Shown here one piece after another: positions 9,009 to 18,304 of a DNA stretch of 64,000 bases. A program made the translations under genes and the position numbers. The first letter of the stretch is position 1. Each line of letters begins with the position of its first letter. The stretch comes from Beijerinckiaceae bacterium (GTDB lineage Bacteria; Pseudomonadota; Alphaproteobacteria; Rhizobiales; Beijerinckiaceae). The stretch is taken from positions 27,192-91,191 of the forward strand of contig CANJNI010000014.1 in assembly GCA_947475995.1 (NCBI GenBank), in the 5' to 3' direction. The notes below the pieces were generated by a model, which made no database searches, was not told the origin of the DNA, and saw only the letters and a program-made list of their open reading frames with translations.

Positions 9009-9767
9009 GTGAAGACGGTTACGGCGGGCGGTGTCAGCTTTCAGGTCGGTGACGACAATCGGGACTATTGGGGGCAGGTCTCGGCCGGCGTCTGGGAACC
9101 CGCGACCTTCGAGGCCATCGGCCGCCATCTGACCCCGGAGACGACCTTTCTGGATTTCGGGACATGGATCGGGCCGGTTTCGCTTTTCGCTGCGAAGACC
9201 GCGAAGCGCGTCATCTCGTTTGAACCGGACCCGGAAGCGCTGCGCCAGCTTCGCGAGAACATCGCCGCCAATCCCGACCTCGCGCCGAAGATCGAGATCG
9301 TCGAAAAGGCCGTCTGGCCGACCGGCGGCACACTCACCATGGGCGCCCGCACAGCGCCGGGCGATTCCATGTCGAGCATGATGCACAAGGACGCCGAGGT
9401 GAGCTGGAAGGTGGAGGCCATCACGCCCGCCGCCGTCGCCGCCATGCTCGAGCCGAACGCTCCGCTTTTCATCAAGATCGACGTCGAGGGCGCAGAATAC
9501 GAAATCGTTCCGGCGCTCGGGCCCCTGCTGAACCGCCCCAGGATCGCCGTTCTGATCGCCTTCCATCCGCGTTTTGCGGCGGGCGGCGGCTTCCGGCTTC
9601 ATCGTTCCTTCCCGATGACCAAGCGCGTCTTCGACATGTTCCGGGGTTGGCAGCACTACCGGGTGCGGCGCGATTCCATCCGCCGCGCGCCGCGCACCGA
9701 ATTCCTGACGCGGTTGCCGTTTCCGTGTTTCGAGGCGAAGTCCGGCTACCTGTTCGTCAAACCGTAA
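9009..9767 (+). CDS. FkbM family methyltransferase
   Basis: This is an S-adenosylmethionine-dependent methyltransferase of about 252 aa. The SAM-binding motif I is seen as FLDFGTWIGPVSLFAAK (about residues 40-56), followed by an acidic EPDPEAL segment, and the FkbM hallmark IKIDVEGAEYE comes later. FkbM enzymes O-methylate sugars or polyketide hydroxyls, often on surface glycans; no substrate is evident here. The start is uncertain: GTG at 9009 gives MKTVTAGGVSF and GTG at 8982 adds nine residues, and neither has a good ribosome-binding site. The frame upstream overlaps the opposite-strand kinase gene and is not coding. No glycan genes are adjacent. Confidence 0.75.
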   Translation: MKTVTAGGVSFQVGDDNRDYWGQVSAGVWEPATFEAIGRHLTPETTFLDFGTWIGPVSLFAAKTAKRVISFEPDPEALRQLRENIAANPDLAPKIEIVEKAVWPTGGTLTMGARTAPGDSMSSMMHKDAEVSWKVEAITPAAVAAMLEPNAPLFIKIDVEGAEYEIVPALGPLLNRPRIAVLIAFHPRFAAGGGFRLHRSFPMTKRVFDMFRGWQHYRVRRDSIRRAPRTEFLTRLPFPCFEAKSGYLFVKP

Positions 9768-9891
9768 AAGATCGCGATTTCCCGGAAGCCCGGCGTTAAC
9801 CGTTCCGTCGGGTGTAAGGTCTTGCGGAAACTGGTTTTTACCAGTGCTTCAATCCTCACAGGTTAACTCCCCACAGAGGGAGTTCTTCGCC

Positions 9892-10308
9892 ATGGGTGAA
9901 TGCGTATTCTGCGGCAAGGCGGCCGGCATGTTGGCGGTTGCGCACAGGAAGTGCCGCGATCAGCGCGCGGCCGCCGTCGAGCGCATGGCGAGCCTGTTCG
10001 AGCCGTTCCTGTCTGGTTCGCTGCGGGCGGACGTTTTCGCCAGCATGCTCAACGAGAGTGCCGACAACAACAAGATCCAGCGGCATGAAATACCCGGCCT
10101 CATCCCGGGCTGGCTGGAGATGACAATCGCGGACATTTCAAAACGCAGGCCCCCGACCGCCCACGAGCGGGCGCGCGCCTTCGTGCTCCTGGCGCATTAC
10201 GCGGTCACGACCGGGCAGGACGCGCCGGAATGGGTCCGTCTGTGGGGCCATCTGGATGTTTGCGACCCCGCAGGGGTCAAATCGGGCCGCAAGGGCGTGG
10301 CTGCCTGA
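9892..10308 (+). CDS. Small conserved hypothetical protein with N-terminal Cys/His cluster
   Basis: This 138-aa protein is of a family I cannot name. It starts MGECVFCGKAAGML, and a CxxC (C4, C7) followed by HRKC (about 17-20) makes a plausible C2HC zinc site. The rest is helical and soluble, with no signal or membrane segment. The ATG at 9892 follows AGAGGGAGTT; an upstream in-frame ATG at 9844 is less likely because the ribosome-binding site and zinc motif begin later. It stands alone between the FkbM gene and tspO, without evident operon links. Confidence 0.6.
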   Translation: MGECVFCGKAAGMLAVAHRKCRDQRAAAVERMASLFEPFLSGSLRADVFASMLNESADNNKIQRHEIPGLIPGWLEMTIADISKRRPPTAHERARAFVLLAHYAVTTGQDAPEWVRLWGHLDVCDPAGVKSGRKGVAA

Positions 10309-10373
10309 TCCTGCATTTAAAAGGCCCGCCGACGCCCTATGTGGTGGGGGATGGATTTCCCCTGCGAGGCGGC

Positions 10374-10826
10374 ATGAATCGTTGGCTCACGCTCGTTCTG
10401 TTTCTTGTGCTGGTCATTGGCGGCGGTGCGCTGATTGGCTTCGTGGCGCGTCCGGACGGCTGGTATCAGTCGCTGATCAAGCCATCGTTCAACCCGCCGA
10501 ACTGGATCTTCGGACCGGTCTGGACGGCGCTTTATGTCTGCATCGCCGTGGCCGGATGGCGCGTCTGGATGGCCGAGCGGGCAGGCGGGGCGAACATGCT
10601 CTGGTGGGCGCAGTTACTCCTCAACTTCATGTGGTCGCCGGCCTTTTTCGGACTGCACATGATCGGTTTCGCGCTGCTGGTCGTATTGCTGATGCTGGCG
10701 ACCATTCTGGCGTTCATCGTCACGACCTGGCGTCAGGACCGTGTGGCGGCGCTGCTGTTCGTTCCCTATGCGGCCTGGGTGTCGTTCGCATCGCTTCTCA
10801 ACGCGGCGATCTGGCGGCTGAACTGA
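10374..10826 (+). CDS. tspO: TspO/MBR family tryptophan-rich sensory protein
   Basis: This 150-aa inner- or outer-membrane protein of the TspO/peripheral benzodiazepine receptor family has five hydrophobic helices. Diagnostic features are KPSFNPPNWIFGPVWTALY (about 37-55), the Trp-rich LWWAQLLLNFMWSP, and the closing PYAAWVSFASLLN near the C-terminus. The family binds tetrapyrroles and sterols and, in Rhodobacter, modulates pigment gene expression and stress responses. The ATG at 10374 is chosen since the length matches the usual 150-160 aa and GCGAGG lies just upstream. It is not linked to tetrapyrrole genes here, so its role is open. Confidence 0.9.
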   Translation: MNRWLTLVLFLVLVIGGGALIGFVARPDGWYQSLIKPSFNPPNWIFGPVWTALYVCIAVAGWRVWMAERAGGANMLWWAQLLLNFMWSPAFFGLHMIGFALLVVLLMLATILAFIVTTWRQDRVAALLFVPYAAWVSFASLLNAAIWRLN

Positions 10827-10942
10827 GCGCCTGCGCGCCTGTCGCATATTGACGCCGGGCCGTCATATCCGCGAAATGCAAGTCAGCGCGCGCCCCTGGA
10901 GGCGAGCGACAAGCACAATGCCCTGCGGGGCGGGAGGAAGAT

Positions 10943-12424
10943 TTGGTTCAGAAGCAGACTTGCGACGTGATCGTCATCGGCGGCGGCAGCGCGGCCTTCG
11001 AATCCGCCGTGGCGGTGCGTCAAAACGGCGCCGAGAAAGTGGTGATGCTGGAGAAGGCCCCGGTCGAGCAATCGGGCGGCAATGCGCGCTTCTCGCACAC
11101 CGGCTTTCGCTTTGTGAACACCGGACATGCCGAGATGCGCGACTTCCTGCCGGAAGTGCCGCAAGACCTTTATGACAGCTACCACATGCCTGCCTATACG
11201 GTCGGCGATCTCGTAGCCGATCTCAATCGCGTCACGCAGGGCAAGATCGACTCGGTGCTCGCGCAACATATGGCGGAGAAGTCCAACGAGGCGGTCCACT
11301 GGATGCTTGAATGCGGCATCAAATGGGCCCCGGAGAAGACGCATCTTGTCAGCGGCAAGCGCTATTTCCAGCCCGGCATGTATCTGCATCCCAAGGGCGG
11401 TGGGCCCGGCCAGTTGCGCATGTGGACAGAGATCGCCCGCAACATGGGCATCGACATCCGCTACCGCAGCAAGGTCGTGCAATTGCTGGGCGACTATCGC
11501 CGCATCGAGGGGGTGCGGGTCATCACTCCGGATGAGGAATACGAGCTGACCGCGCGTTCGGTGATCTGTTGTTCGGGCGGATTCCAGGCCAACCCCGAAA
11601 TGCGCGCGCGTTACCTCGGCCAGAATACCGACTTCATGAAGGTGCGCGGCAATCGCCACAACACCGGCGAAGTTCTGCGGATGATGCTCGATCTCGGCGC
11701 AAAGGCCGGCGGACATTGGCAAGGGGCGCATATGTCGCCGATCGACGCCGGCGCGCCGCCTGTCGAGACGCCCGTCATGGAAGACGGCACCGGCAACCAG
11801 ATGAACCGCTACGACTATCAGTTCGGCATCACGGTCAACACGGAAGGCCGCCGCTTCTTCAACGAGGGCGAGGCGAGCCACGCCTATACCTACGCGAAGA
11901 CCGGACGCGCCATTCTGGGCCAGCCGGGCGGCGTCGCCTATCAGGTCTACGACCGCAAGGGCATGGATCTGTTCCACTTCAACAACAAGGGCAACGCGAC
12001 CTTCTTCGAGGCCGATACGATCGAGGAACTGGCGAAGAAGATCGGGCTCAATCCAATCGTATTCGCCGATGAAGTTGCGCGCTTCAACGCCGCCGTGCAG
12101 GACGAGAAGCCCTTCAACAAAGGGATTCTGGACGGACGCCGCACGCAAGGTCTGGACATCGACAAGACCAACTGGGCGAACCGCATCGATCAGGCGCCGT
12201 TCCAGGCCTTCCCGGTGACGTGCGGCATCACGTTTACTTTCGGCGGCGTGCAGATCAACACCAACAGTCAGGTGTTGAACACCGAGGGCGAACCGATCCG
12301 CGGCCTTTATGCCTCAGGCGATGTGGTGGGCCTGTTCTTCCATAATTATCCGAGTTGCACCGGCCAGACGCGCAATGTCGTTTTCAGCCTCACGGCGGGC
12401 CGTCACGCAGCGCGGGCCAACTAG
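10943..12424 (+). CDS. tcuA: FAD-dependent tricarballylate dehydrogenase-like protein (TcuA type)
   Basis: This 493-aa flavoprotein belongs to the fumarate reductase/succinate dehydrogenase flavoprotein superfamily. The N-terminal FAD site is DVIVIGGGSAAFESAVA (about 8-24), followed by EKAPVEQSGGNARFS. The C-terminal part has the closing FAD contacts GLYASGDVVG and the substrate-capping arginine region of the family. TcuA oxidises tricarballylate to cis-aconitate with TcuB re-oxidising the flavin; no tcuB or tcuC is nearby, so the substrate may differ. The start is TTG at 10943, well placed after CGGGAGGAAG. A strong hairpin lies directly downstream. Confidence 0.75.
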   Translation: MVQKQTCDVIVIGGGSAAFESAVAVRQNGAEKVVMLEKAPVEQSGGNARFSHTGFRFVNTGHAEMRDFLPEVPQDLYDSYHMPAYTVGDLVADLNRVTQGKIDSVLAQHMAEKSNEAVHWMLECGIKWAPEKTHLVSGKRYFQPGMYLHPKGGGPGQLRMWTEIARNMGIDIRYRSKVVQLLGDYRRIEGVRVITPDEEYELTARSVICCSGGFQANPEMRARYLGQNTDFMKVRGNRHNTGEVLRMMLDLGAKAGGHWQGAHMSPIDAGAPPVETPVMEDGTGNQMNRYDYQFGITVNTEGRRFFNEGEASHAYTYAKTGRAILGQPGGVAYQVYDRKGMDLFHFNNKGNATFFEADTIEELAKKIGLNPIVFADEVARFNAAVQDEKPFNKGILDGRRTQGLDIDKTNWANRIDQAPFQAFPVTCGITFTFGGVQINTNSQVLNTEGEPIRGLYASGDVVGLFFHNYPSCTGQTRNVVFSLTAGRHAARAN

Positions 12425-12435
12425 CTCAAAGAAAA

Positions 12436-12460
12436 GCGCGGCCGGAAAGACCGGCCGCGC
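12436..12460. terminator. Hairpin terminator between convergent genes
   Basis: A perfect ten-base-pair stem, GCGCGGCCGG and CCGGCCGCGC, encloses the loop AAAGA. It lies between the ends of the TcuA-like gene and the oppositely oriented binding-protein gene. Read on the minus strand, the stem is followed by TTTTCTTTG, a fair U-tract, so it best serves the minus-strand gene; the plus-strand side has only a short T-rich stretch. Confidence 0.75.
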
Positions 12461-12480
12461 ATTCGCTTCTGAAGCCTGTT

Positions 12481-13581
12481 TCAGCGAACGCCGAAAACAG
12501 CTTCCATTTCCTTGAAGAAGAAGTTCGGCTTGGCGAGATGCTGGTCCGGGATGCGGACCATGAGCGGATAATCATAGACGCTCATTTCCGGCACCGGCAC
12601 CTTCACCTCCGGATGCGGGACAGGGCGGCCCGTATCGGTCCAGAGCTGCAACTGCGGCAGTTCGAAGAACCACGTCAGCATGACTTTTGCCGCATTGGGG
12701 TGCGGTGCGTCCTTGAGGATCGCCAGCGAGGAGGGAGTCCACGCCATGCCTTCCTTCGGCACGACCCATGCGAGCGGCGCTCCCTTCGGCAGGTCGCGGA
12801 AGTTCTCGCCGCGTCCCGAGAAACCGATGGCGAACTGGCCGCGCACCACCGCATCGCGCATCGCATCCGCAGAACCGCCGACAATGACGGGCTTCACGGT
12901 GTCCTGAAGCTTCTTGATGTAATCGACGCCGAGGCCCGGCTGCTCGTAGATGTTGAGCATGTGCCAGGCGCCGCCGCTCGATGCGCGCGGATCGCGGATG
13001 CCGACCTTGCCGCGGAACTTCGGATTGATCAGATCCCAGTAGGACGTGATTTCCTTCGGGTCCGCCAGGCGCGTGTTGACGATGATGCCCTGCGCGCTGA
13101 GATGAACCGGGTTCCAGTATCCCTCGGGGTCGCGCACGAAGGTGATCGGATTGATCTTCTTGATCTCCGGCGACGGCGGCTGGAACTTCATCAGCACGCC
13201 AAGCTCGTAGAGTTCGAGCATGTACTGATCGTTGCCGTCGAACACGTCCGCCACGACCTTCTTGACTGCGGTCTCCGTACGAATACGGTCCGTAATGTTA
13301 CGTAGCGGGGCGAAGACGGTGTTGATCTTGATGCCGTAGCGCTTTTCGAAACGTTCCTTGCCGCCTTGCTCGAGGAAGTCCTGAGAGGTGCTGGAGCCGT
13401 ACCAAGTCAGCGAGCCTTCCTTGATGGCGGCGGCCATCACGTCGGCTCCCAGCAGCTTGGTGACGGGATCATTGGCGATGTTGGCGGGCAATTGCTGGGC
13501 GAGCGCCTGCGTCGCAAGGGCTGTCGCAAATGTCATACCTGCAAGGCCAGCTACGCGACGCCACAATGGTGCGAGACCCAT
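12481..13581 (-). CDS. ABC transporter substrate-binding protein, second importer, copy 1
   Basis: This 366-aa exported binding protein has a signal peptide that runs to about ATQALAQQ (residues 1-30). Family signs are KEGSLTWYGSST, RFEKRYGIKINTV and a YWDLINPKFRGKVGI segment, typical of Fe3+-type periplasmic receptors. The frame extends upstream, but ATG at 13581 has GGAGGAGG before it and begins the signal peptide, so it is chosen. It is transcribed divergently from the ATPase/permease operon that starts at 13.8 kb; the 217-bp gap must hold both promoters. It very likely serves that importer. The ligand is not evident. Confidence 0.85.
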   Translation of the reverse strand: MGLAPLWRRVAGLAGMTFATALATQALAQQLPANIANDPVTKLLGADVMAAAIKEGSLTWYGSSTSQDFLEQGGKERFEKRYGIKINTVFAPLRNITDRIRTETAVKKVVADVFDGNDQYMLELYELGVLMKFQPPSPEIKKINPITFVRDPEGYWNPVHLSAQGIIVNTRLADPKEITSYWDLINPKFRGKVGIRDPRASSGGAWHMLNIYEQPGLGVDYIKKLQDTVKPVIVGGSADAMRDAVVRGQFAIGFSGRGENFRDLPKGAPLAWVVPKEGMAWTPSSLAILKDAPHPNAAKVMLTWFFELPQLQLWTDTGRPVPHPEVKVPVPEMSVYDYPLMVRIPDQHLAKPNFFFKEMEAVFGVR

Positions 13582-13798
13582 CCGTTCCTCCTCCTGAATT
13601 TTGCGCCGGGTTATGAATCCGGGCGTCCTTTGATCACAACACGAAATTGATGCGCGCGCCAGAGGCAACCGATGCTTGACAAAGCGGGGGGCGCTGGCAT
13701 CCTTCGCGCAACGCCGGAAGGGGCGAACAACAACCGCTTTTAGAGGAGGCAGCGTCGCACCCGCATGGGCTTGTCGTCGCGCCTATGGGGAGACGTGC

Positions 13799-14902
13799 TT
13801 GCCGGAGATCAATCTCGTTGGTCTGACCAAGAAGTTTGGCGCTTTTACAGCCGTACATCCTTCCGACCTCAGTGCGCAAAATGGTGAAATGCTGACGTTG
13901 CTCGGCCCGTCAGGCTGCGGCAAGACGACAACATTGCGCATGGTGGCGGGACTGGAGCAGCCGACAGCGGGCAGCATCCGGATCGGCGCGCGCACCATCT
14001 ACGATTCCTCGCAGGACATTGACGTGCCGTCGGAAAATCGCGGTCTGGGCATGGTGTTCCAGTCCTACGCGATCTGGCCGCACATGACGGTCGCGGAGAA
14101 TGTCGCCTATCCACTGCGCATGCGGCGCGTTCCGAAAGCGCAGATCACCGAGAAGGTGCGCGACGTGCTTGATCTCGTCGGCATGGCGGGCTTCGAGGAA
14201 AAGTCCGCCACGAAACTTTCGGGTGGCCAACAGCAGCGCGTGGCGCTCGCGCGGGCGCTGGTGTTTCAGCCGGAAATCCTGCTGCTCGACGAACCTCTTT
14301 CGAACCTCGACGCAAAGCTGCGCGAACATATGCGCTTCGAACTGCGCATGATGCAGCAGCGCGTCGGACTCACGGCGCTTTTCGTCACCCACGATCAGGA
14401 AGAAGCCCTGACGCTGTCGGATCGTCTTGTGGTGATGAATCAGGGGCGCATCGAGCAGATCGGCACGCCCGAAGATATTTACGAGCGGCCTGCGACCCGG
14501 TTCGTCGCCGAGTTCATCGGCAAGGGCAACATGATTGAAATCGCCAGCGTCGACAGGGCAGGAGGCGATGCGAGATTCGACCTGCCCACATTCGACTCGG
14601 CGGTGTGCATTGCGCTGCCTGCGAAGAACGTGCGCGGCGCGGGTTTGCAACAGAATGCCTGCCTTTTCATTCGGCCGGAAAAGATCATGATGGGGGCCGA
14701 TGGAGAAAGGGGCGGGCAGAATGCCATCCACCTGCCGGGCCGCGTCAGCGGGCGCGCCTACAGCGGCGATCATCACGAATATCTGGTGGCGGTGAATTCG
14801 CAGACGTCCCTCAAGGTGAAGGTGGCCGGCGGGCCGCGCCACGAGGTCGACTCGAAGGTCACGCTGGCGATCCCGCACTCTGAAATGGTGCTCTACGCAT
14901 GA
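13799..14902 (+). CDS. ABC transporter ATP-binding protein (FbpC/PotA type)
   Basis: This 367-aa ATPase of the carbohydrate/Fe3+/polyamine importer class sits on the inner face of the membrane. It has Walker [10 protein letters not shown] (36-44), Q-loop Q88, signature LSGGQQQ (140-146), Walker B LLLDEP (161-166), H-loop H198, and a C-terminal TOBE-like regulatory domain. The frame is open upstream, but TTG at 13799 follows GGGGAGA with proper spacing and starts at the usual family N-terminus. It overlaps the permease by four bases (ATGA), so the two are coupled. As the only ATPase of this class in the window, it could also energise the incomplete importer at 2.3-7.3 kb. Confidence 0.92.
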   Translation: MPEINLVGLTKKFGAFTAVHPSDLSAQNGEMLTLLGPSGCGKTTTLRMVAGLEQPTAGSIRIGARTIYDSSQDIDVPSENRGLGMVFQSYAIWPHMTVAENVAYPLRMRRVPKAQITEKVRDVLDLVGMAGFEEKSATKLSGGQQQRVALARALVFQPEILLLDEPLSNLDAKLREHMRFELRMMQQRVGLTALFVTHDQEEALTLSDRLVVMNQGRIEQIGTPEDIYERPATRFVAEFIGKGNMIEIASVDRAGGDARFDLPTFDSAVCIALPAKNVRGAGLQQNACLFIRPEKIMMGADGERGGQNAIHLPGRVSGRAYSGDHHEYLVAVNSQTSLKVKVAGGPRHEVDSKVTLAIPHSEMVLYA

Positions 14903-16662
14903 GCAGCGTGGGTCAGGATGTTCGGCGCGTTCCGCGTTTCTTCGACACGTCGCCGCCGCCGCACCCGCCGGTGTCGTGGGTCAACCGGCTTGGGCTGAAG
15001 CCGTCGTTCTTCGCTTATTTGCTGGCGCTGCTGCTGGCGGTGCTGGTGCTCTATCCCTTCCTTGTGCTGCTGGTGGCGAGCTTCTTCACCGGCCAGCCCG
15101 GCAGGCTCGGCGACTTCACGCTGGCGAGCTACGAAACGTGGCTGCAAAGCTGGGACCTTCTGCCGATCCTCGCCAACAGCGTGATCTTTGCGACGGCGCG
15201 CCTGGCCATAGGGCTGTCGTTCGCGTTGCTGTTTGCATGGGCAGTGGCGCGCACGGACGTGCCGTTTTCGCGCACGATGCACTGGCTCATCCCGGTGCCG
15301 TTCTTCATTCCCGATCTGCTGACGGGCATTTCGTGGCTGATGCTTGGCAATCCGCAGAATGGCCTGATCAACATTCTGGCGGCGGACTGGTTCGGCATCC
15401 GCGAGCCGGTCATCAACCTGCATGGTTGGGGCGGGCTGATCTTCCACGCCTCGCTCGGCACGATTTCCTTCATGTATCTGATGCTCGTCGGCTTCTTCCA
15501 GAGCATGGACGCATCCTACGAGGAAGCGGCGATCACGCTGGGCGCGAACAAGTATCGGGCGATGTTCACCATCACCTTCCCGATGCTGACGCCCGCGATC
15601 ATGAGCGTGTCGATGCTCGTGTTCATTCACGGGCTCGAGTCATTCGAGAACCCGCTTCTGTTCGGCAATCCGGGCGGCGTCTATCTGTTCTCGAACGAGA
15701 TTTACCGGATGCTCGCCTACCGGCATCCGCCGCAGTACGGGGCAGCAACGGCGCTCTCGATCCTGCTCATCGTGACGACCTTCATCCTGCTTGCGGTGCA
15801 ATGGCGCAAGGTCGGCGGCAAGCAGTTCACGGTGGTGACCGGCAAGGGCTACCGGCCCGGCAAGCTGAAGCTGCCCAAGTCCCTGCGCTGGACGATCTTC
15901 GGGCTCTTCTGCGTCTATTTCATGCTGTCGGTGGTCATCCCGGTCGGGCAGATCATCATCAATTCGTTCTTCCCGATCTTCGGCTTCTACTCCTGGGACA
16001 TGCTGACGCTCGACAACTGGCGCAACGTGTTCCGCGACCAGAAGGCCGCCAACGGATTGCGCAACACGATCGTGTTCTCGGCGACGGCGGCTGCGGCCGT
16101 CGTGGTGATTGGCGGACTCGTCGGCTACATCCGGGTACGGACGACGCACTGGCTGGGGCGTTATCTCGAACTCGCCGCATGGGCGCCGTGGACGCTGCCC
16201 GGAATCGTGATGGGTCTGGCGCTGCTGTGGGCATGGGCGCTGCCGCCCTATCCGTTCAACCTCTATGGGACGGCGCTGGTCATCATCATCGGCTTCATCG
16301 TGAAGGGGCTGCCGCTCGGCACTGCCACCATGCAATCGTCGATCCACCAGATCAGCCCCGAGCTGGACGAATGCTCGCGCGTTCACGGGGGATCATGGCT
16401 GAAGACGGTGGCGTTCATCTGGGGACCGCTGCTGCGGCGAGGCGGCGTGGCGACCTTCGTGATCGTCTTCGCCATCGCGGCGCGCGACCTGACGATTCCG
16501 CTGCTGCTCTATCAAGGCGGCACCGAGACCCTGACGGTCGCCCTGCTGACCTATTACGAGCAGGGCAAGCTCGGCGTGCTGGCGGTGATCGCCCTGATCC
16601 AGTTGCTGATGGTGTTCTGCCTGCTGGTGCTGGACAGGCTGGTGAAAGGCAAGGACGACTGA
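14899..16662 (+). CDS. ABC transporter permease, fused double-domain type
   Basis: This 587-aa inner-membrane protein has two BPD-type permease halves, paralogous to the permease at 4.5 kb. EAA loops are visible as EEAAITLGANKYRAM (about 208-222) and, in the second half, ELDECSRVHGGSWLKT (about 490-505). The protein starts with a long soluble N-terminal segment rich in Pro before the first helix. ATG overlaps the ATPase stop. It should form the translocation channel with two copies of the ATPase and receive cargo from the flanking binding proteins at 12.5-13.6 and 16.7-17.8 kb. The substrate is not known. Confidence 0.9.
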   Translation: MSSVGQDVRRVPRFFDTSPPPHPPVSWVNRLGLKPSFFAYLLALLLAVLVLYPFLVLLVASFFTGQPGRLGDFTLASYETWLQSWDLLPILANSVIFATARLAIGLSFALLFAWAVARTDVPFSRTMHWLIPVPFFIPDLLTGISWLMLGNPQNGLINILAADWFGIREPVINLHGWGGLIFHASLGTISFMYLMLVGFFQSMDASYEEAAITLGANKYRAMFTITFPMLTPAIMSVSMLVFIHGLESFENPLLFGNPGGVYLFSNEIYRMLAYRHPPQYGAATALSILLIVTTFILLAVQWRKVGGKQFTVVTGKGYRPGKLKLPKSLRWTIFGLFCVYFMLSVVIPVGQIIINSFFPIFGFYSWDMLTLDNWRNVFRDQKAANGLRNTIVFSATAAAAVVVIGGLVGYIRVRTTHWLGRYLELAAWAPWTLPGIVMGLALLWAWALPPYPFNLYGTALVIIIGFIVKGLPLGTATMQSSIHQISPELDECSRVHGGSWLKTVAFIWGPLLRRGGVATFVIVFAIAARDLTIPLLLYQGGTETLTVALLTYYEQGKLGVLAVIALIQLLMVFCLLVLDRLVKGKDD

Positions 16663-16683
16663 GCGTCCTCGCCGTTCGCCGGT

Positions 16684-17781
16684 TCAGTTCGCCCCGAGCG
16701 AGTCCTGAATGTGTTTGGTCAGGCCCGGCCGGATGCCGAGGTAGAATTCTTCCTGATAGGTTTCGAGATACTTCTTGCCCGGCTGCGGCTTGAGATAGGC
16801 GGGCAGGGCTGACGTGTCGATGTCGGTCCGCATCGTCGGCGTGCCCTTGGCGGCGATATAGGCCTCCTGTCCGGGCTTGCTCAGGAACCAGTTGAGGAAC
16901 ACCCGGGCGGCGTTCGGGTGCGGGTTGCCCTTGAGCTGCCAGATCAGGCTGAAGCCGCCCACGGTGGTCCCGGGGCCGTCCTCCATGTCGCCGACGATGA
17001 GCGTCTTGATTCCTGCCGCCTTGAAGGTCTCGTAATCGGTCGGGCTGCCGCCGATGGCGATCGGATAGGTTCCGCGCGCCGCCCATTCGGTGATCTGGCG
17101 GGCGTCGCCGGTCATCATCACCTTCTGGTCCACGTAAAGCTGCTTGATGAAGTCCATGCCGAACAGGGCGGCCAGATAGGCCGCAGCGGCCTGCCCGGAG
17201 CCCGGCTGACGCGGGTCCTGCGCGGAGATCTTGCCCTTGAACTCGGGCTTCAGCATGTCCTTCCAGGTCTTGATCGCGTCCGGCTTCACAAGGGCGGTGT
17301 TGATGAAGGGTTGGCCGTTCACATATTCGGCGCCCTGCAGCATGTACCTCTTGCCCTTGTCGACCCAGCGCAGCTTGCCGTCCGCCCAGTATTTGCCGTC
17401 GGTGACGGTGGGCAGCATGAGCTGGTTGTCGAGCGGCGTGGCCAGGCCTTCGTTGACGAGCGGAAGTTCCGAGGCGCCGCCGACCATGAGGTCGATGGTC
17501 ACCTGACCTGCACGGGTTTCGCGCGCCGCGCGGCTCGACAGGTCGCGGGTGTTGCCGCCCAGATATTCGAGCTTGATGCCCGTGTCGCGCTGGAAGGCGT
17601 CCGTGAAGGGCTTGCCCATGTCGGGGCTGCCGGCGACGACCACCTTGCCCTCGGCCTTGGCGGCGGCCATCACCTTCGCCCATTCCGCCGGAGCGCCGTC
17701 CTGCCAGTCGGCGGCACGGGCTTGCGACGTCAACCCCAACAGGGCCGTGAGGGCGAGTGCGCCCCAATTTACCTTCCGCAT
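16684..17781 (-). CDS. ABC transporter substrate-binding protein, second importer, copy 2
   Basis: This 365-aa periplasmic binding protein of the Fe3+-type superfamily has a Sec signal (MRKVNWGALALTALLG to about SQARAAD, residue 24). Family segments are KAEGKVVVAGSP, FQRDTGIKLEYLGG and WKDMLKPEFKGKISA. It points towards the permease gene and ends 21 bp from it, so the two binding-protein genes bracket the ATPase/permease pair, both on the opposite strand. This mirrors the two-receptor arrangement of the first importer. GGAGGAAAC precedes the ATG at 17781. The next upstream feature is a tRNA gene on the same strand. Confidence 0.87.
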   Translation of the reverse strand: MRKVNWGALALTALLGLTSQARAADWQDGAPAEWAKVMAAAKAEGKVVVAGSPDMGKPFTDAFQRDTGIKLEYLGGNTRDLSSRAARETRAGQVTIDLMVGGASELPLVNEGLATPLDNQLMLPTVTDGKYWADGKLRWVDKGKRYMLQGAEYVNGQPFINTALVKPDAIKTWKDMLKPEFKGKISAQDPRQPGSGQAAAAYLAALFGMDFIKQLYVDQKVMMTGDARQITEWAARGTYPIAIGGSPTDYETFKAAGIKTLIVGDMEDGPGTTVGGFSLIWQLKGNPHPNAARVFLNWFLSKPGQEAYIAAKGTPTMRTDIDTSALPAYLKPQPGKKYLETYQEEFYLGIRPGLTKHIQDSLGAN

Positions 17782-17933
17782 GTTTCCTCCAGCTATACCG
17801 GCGAGACTCTCTGCACCTCCGGGGAGGCTGGTCCGCGCTGACGTCAGGATTCACGATCCGGTGGAGGAACTCAAGCGCGAAGGCGCAGCCCCGGGAGGGC
17901 CGCACCTTTTCGCCAGATTGTGTCTGAAAAAGA

Positions 17934-18009
17934 TGGCTCCCTGAGCTGGACTCGAACCAGCGACCATTCGATTAACAGTCGAATGCTCTACCAACTGAGC
18001 TATCAGGGA
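17934..18009 (-). tRNA. tRNA-Asn (anticodon GTT)
   Basis: Read on the minus strand, a 76-nt cloverleaf starts TCCCTGA and ends with the matching TCAGGGA, a G discriminator and an encoded CCA. The D-arm has AGCTCAGTTGGTAGAGC, the anticodon loop is CTGTTAA with anticodon GTT, and the T-loop is GGTTCGAGTCC. All stems pair by eye. It supplies asparagine for AAC/AAU codons. Confidence 0.97.
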
Positions 18010-18166
18010 TCACGCGCTGCGCGATGCCGGGCATATAGCAGCGACGTTGCGGGTTGCAAAGCCCCAAATCACCCTTTGACGAAATTGAAGGGAAACTTTT
18101 CTGTTTCCCTTGCGGCTTTGCCTATGTGTTTGCTAGACACACGCGGCGCTGCTTCGCAGCCCGGAC

Positions 18167-18240
18167 GGCCTCGTGGCGGAGTGGCTACGCAGAGGACTGC
18201 AAATCCTTGTACGGGGGTTCGATTCCCTCCGAGGCCTCCA
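18167..18240 (+). tRNA. tRNA-Cys (anticodon GCA)
   Basis: This is a 74-nt cloverleaf on the plus strand. The acceptor GGCCTCG pairs with CGAGGCC, followed by discriminator T and an encoded CCA. The anticodon loop CTGCAAA carries anticodon GCA, and the T-arm contains GGTTCGATTCC. It is oriented opposite to tRNA-Asn, 157 bp away. No integrase gene is near, so these tRNAs show no sign of use as attachment sites. Confidence 0.96.
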
Positions 18241-18304
18241 ACGTTTTTTCCCCGAAAAATGGATTGCCAGCGGAACCGCGATGGTCCCGCCGGCGAGATT
18301 TTGA

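Noticed and set aside
17934..18240. The tRNA-Asn and tRNA-Cys genes as island attachment sites bordering the catabolic region
   Set aside because: Both tRNAs are intact, no repeated tRNA 3' end and no integrase are visible, and base composition does not change at this point.
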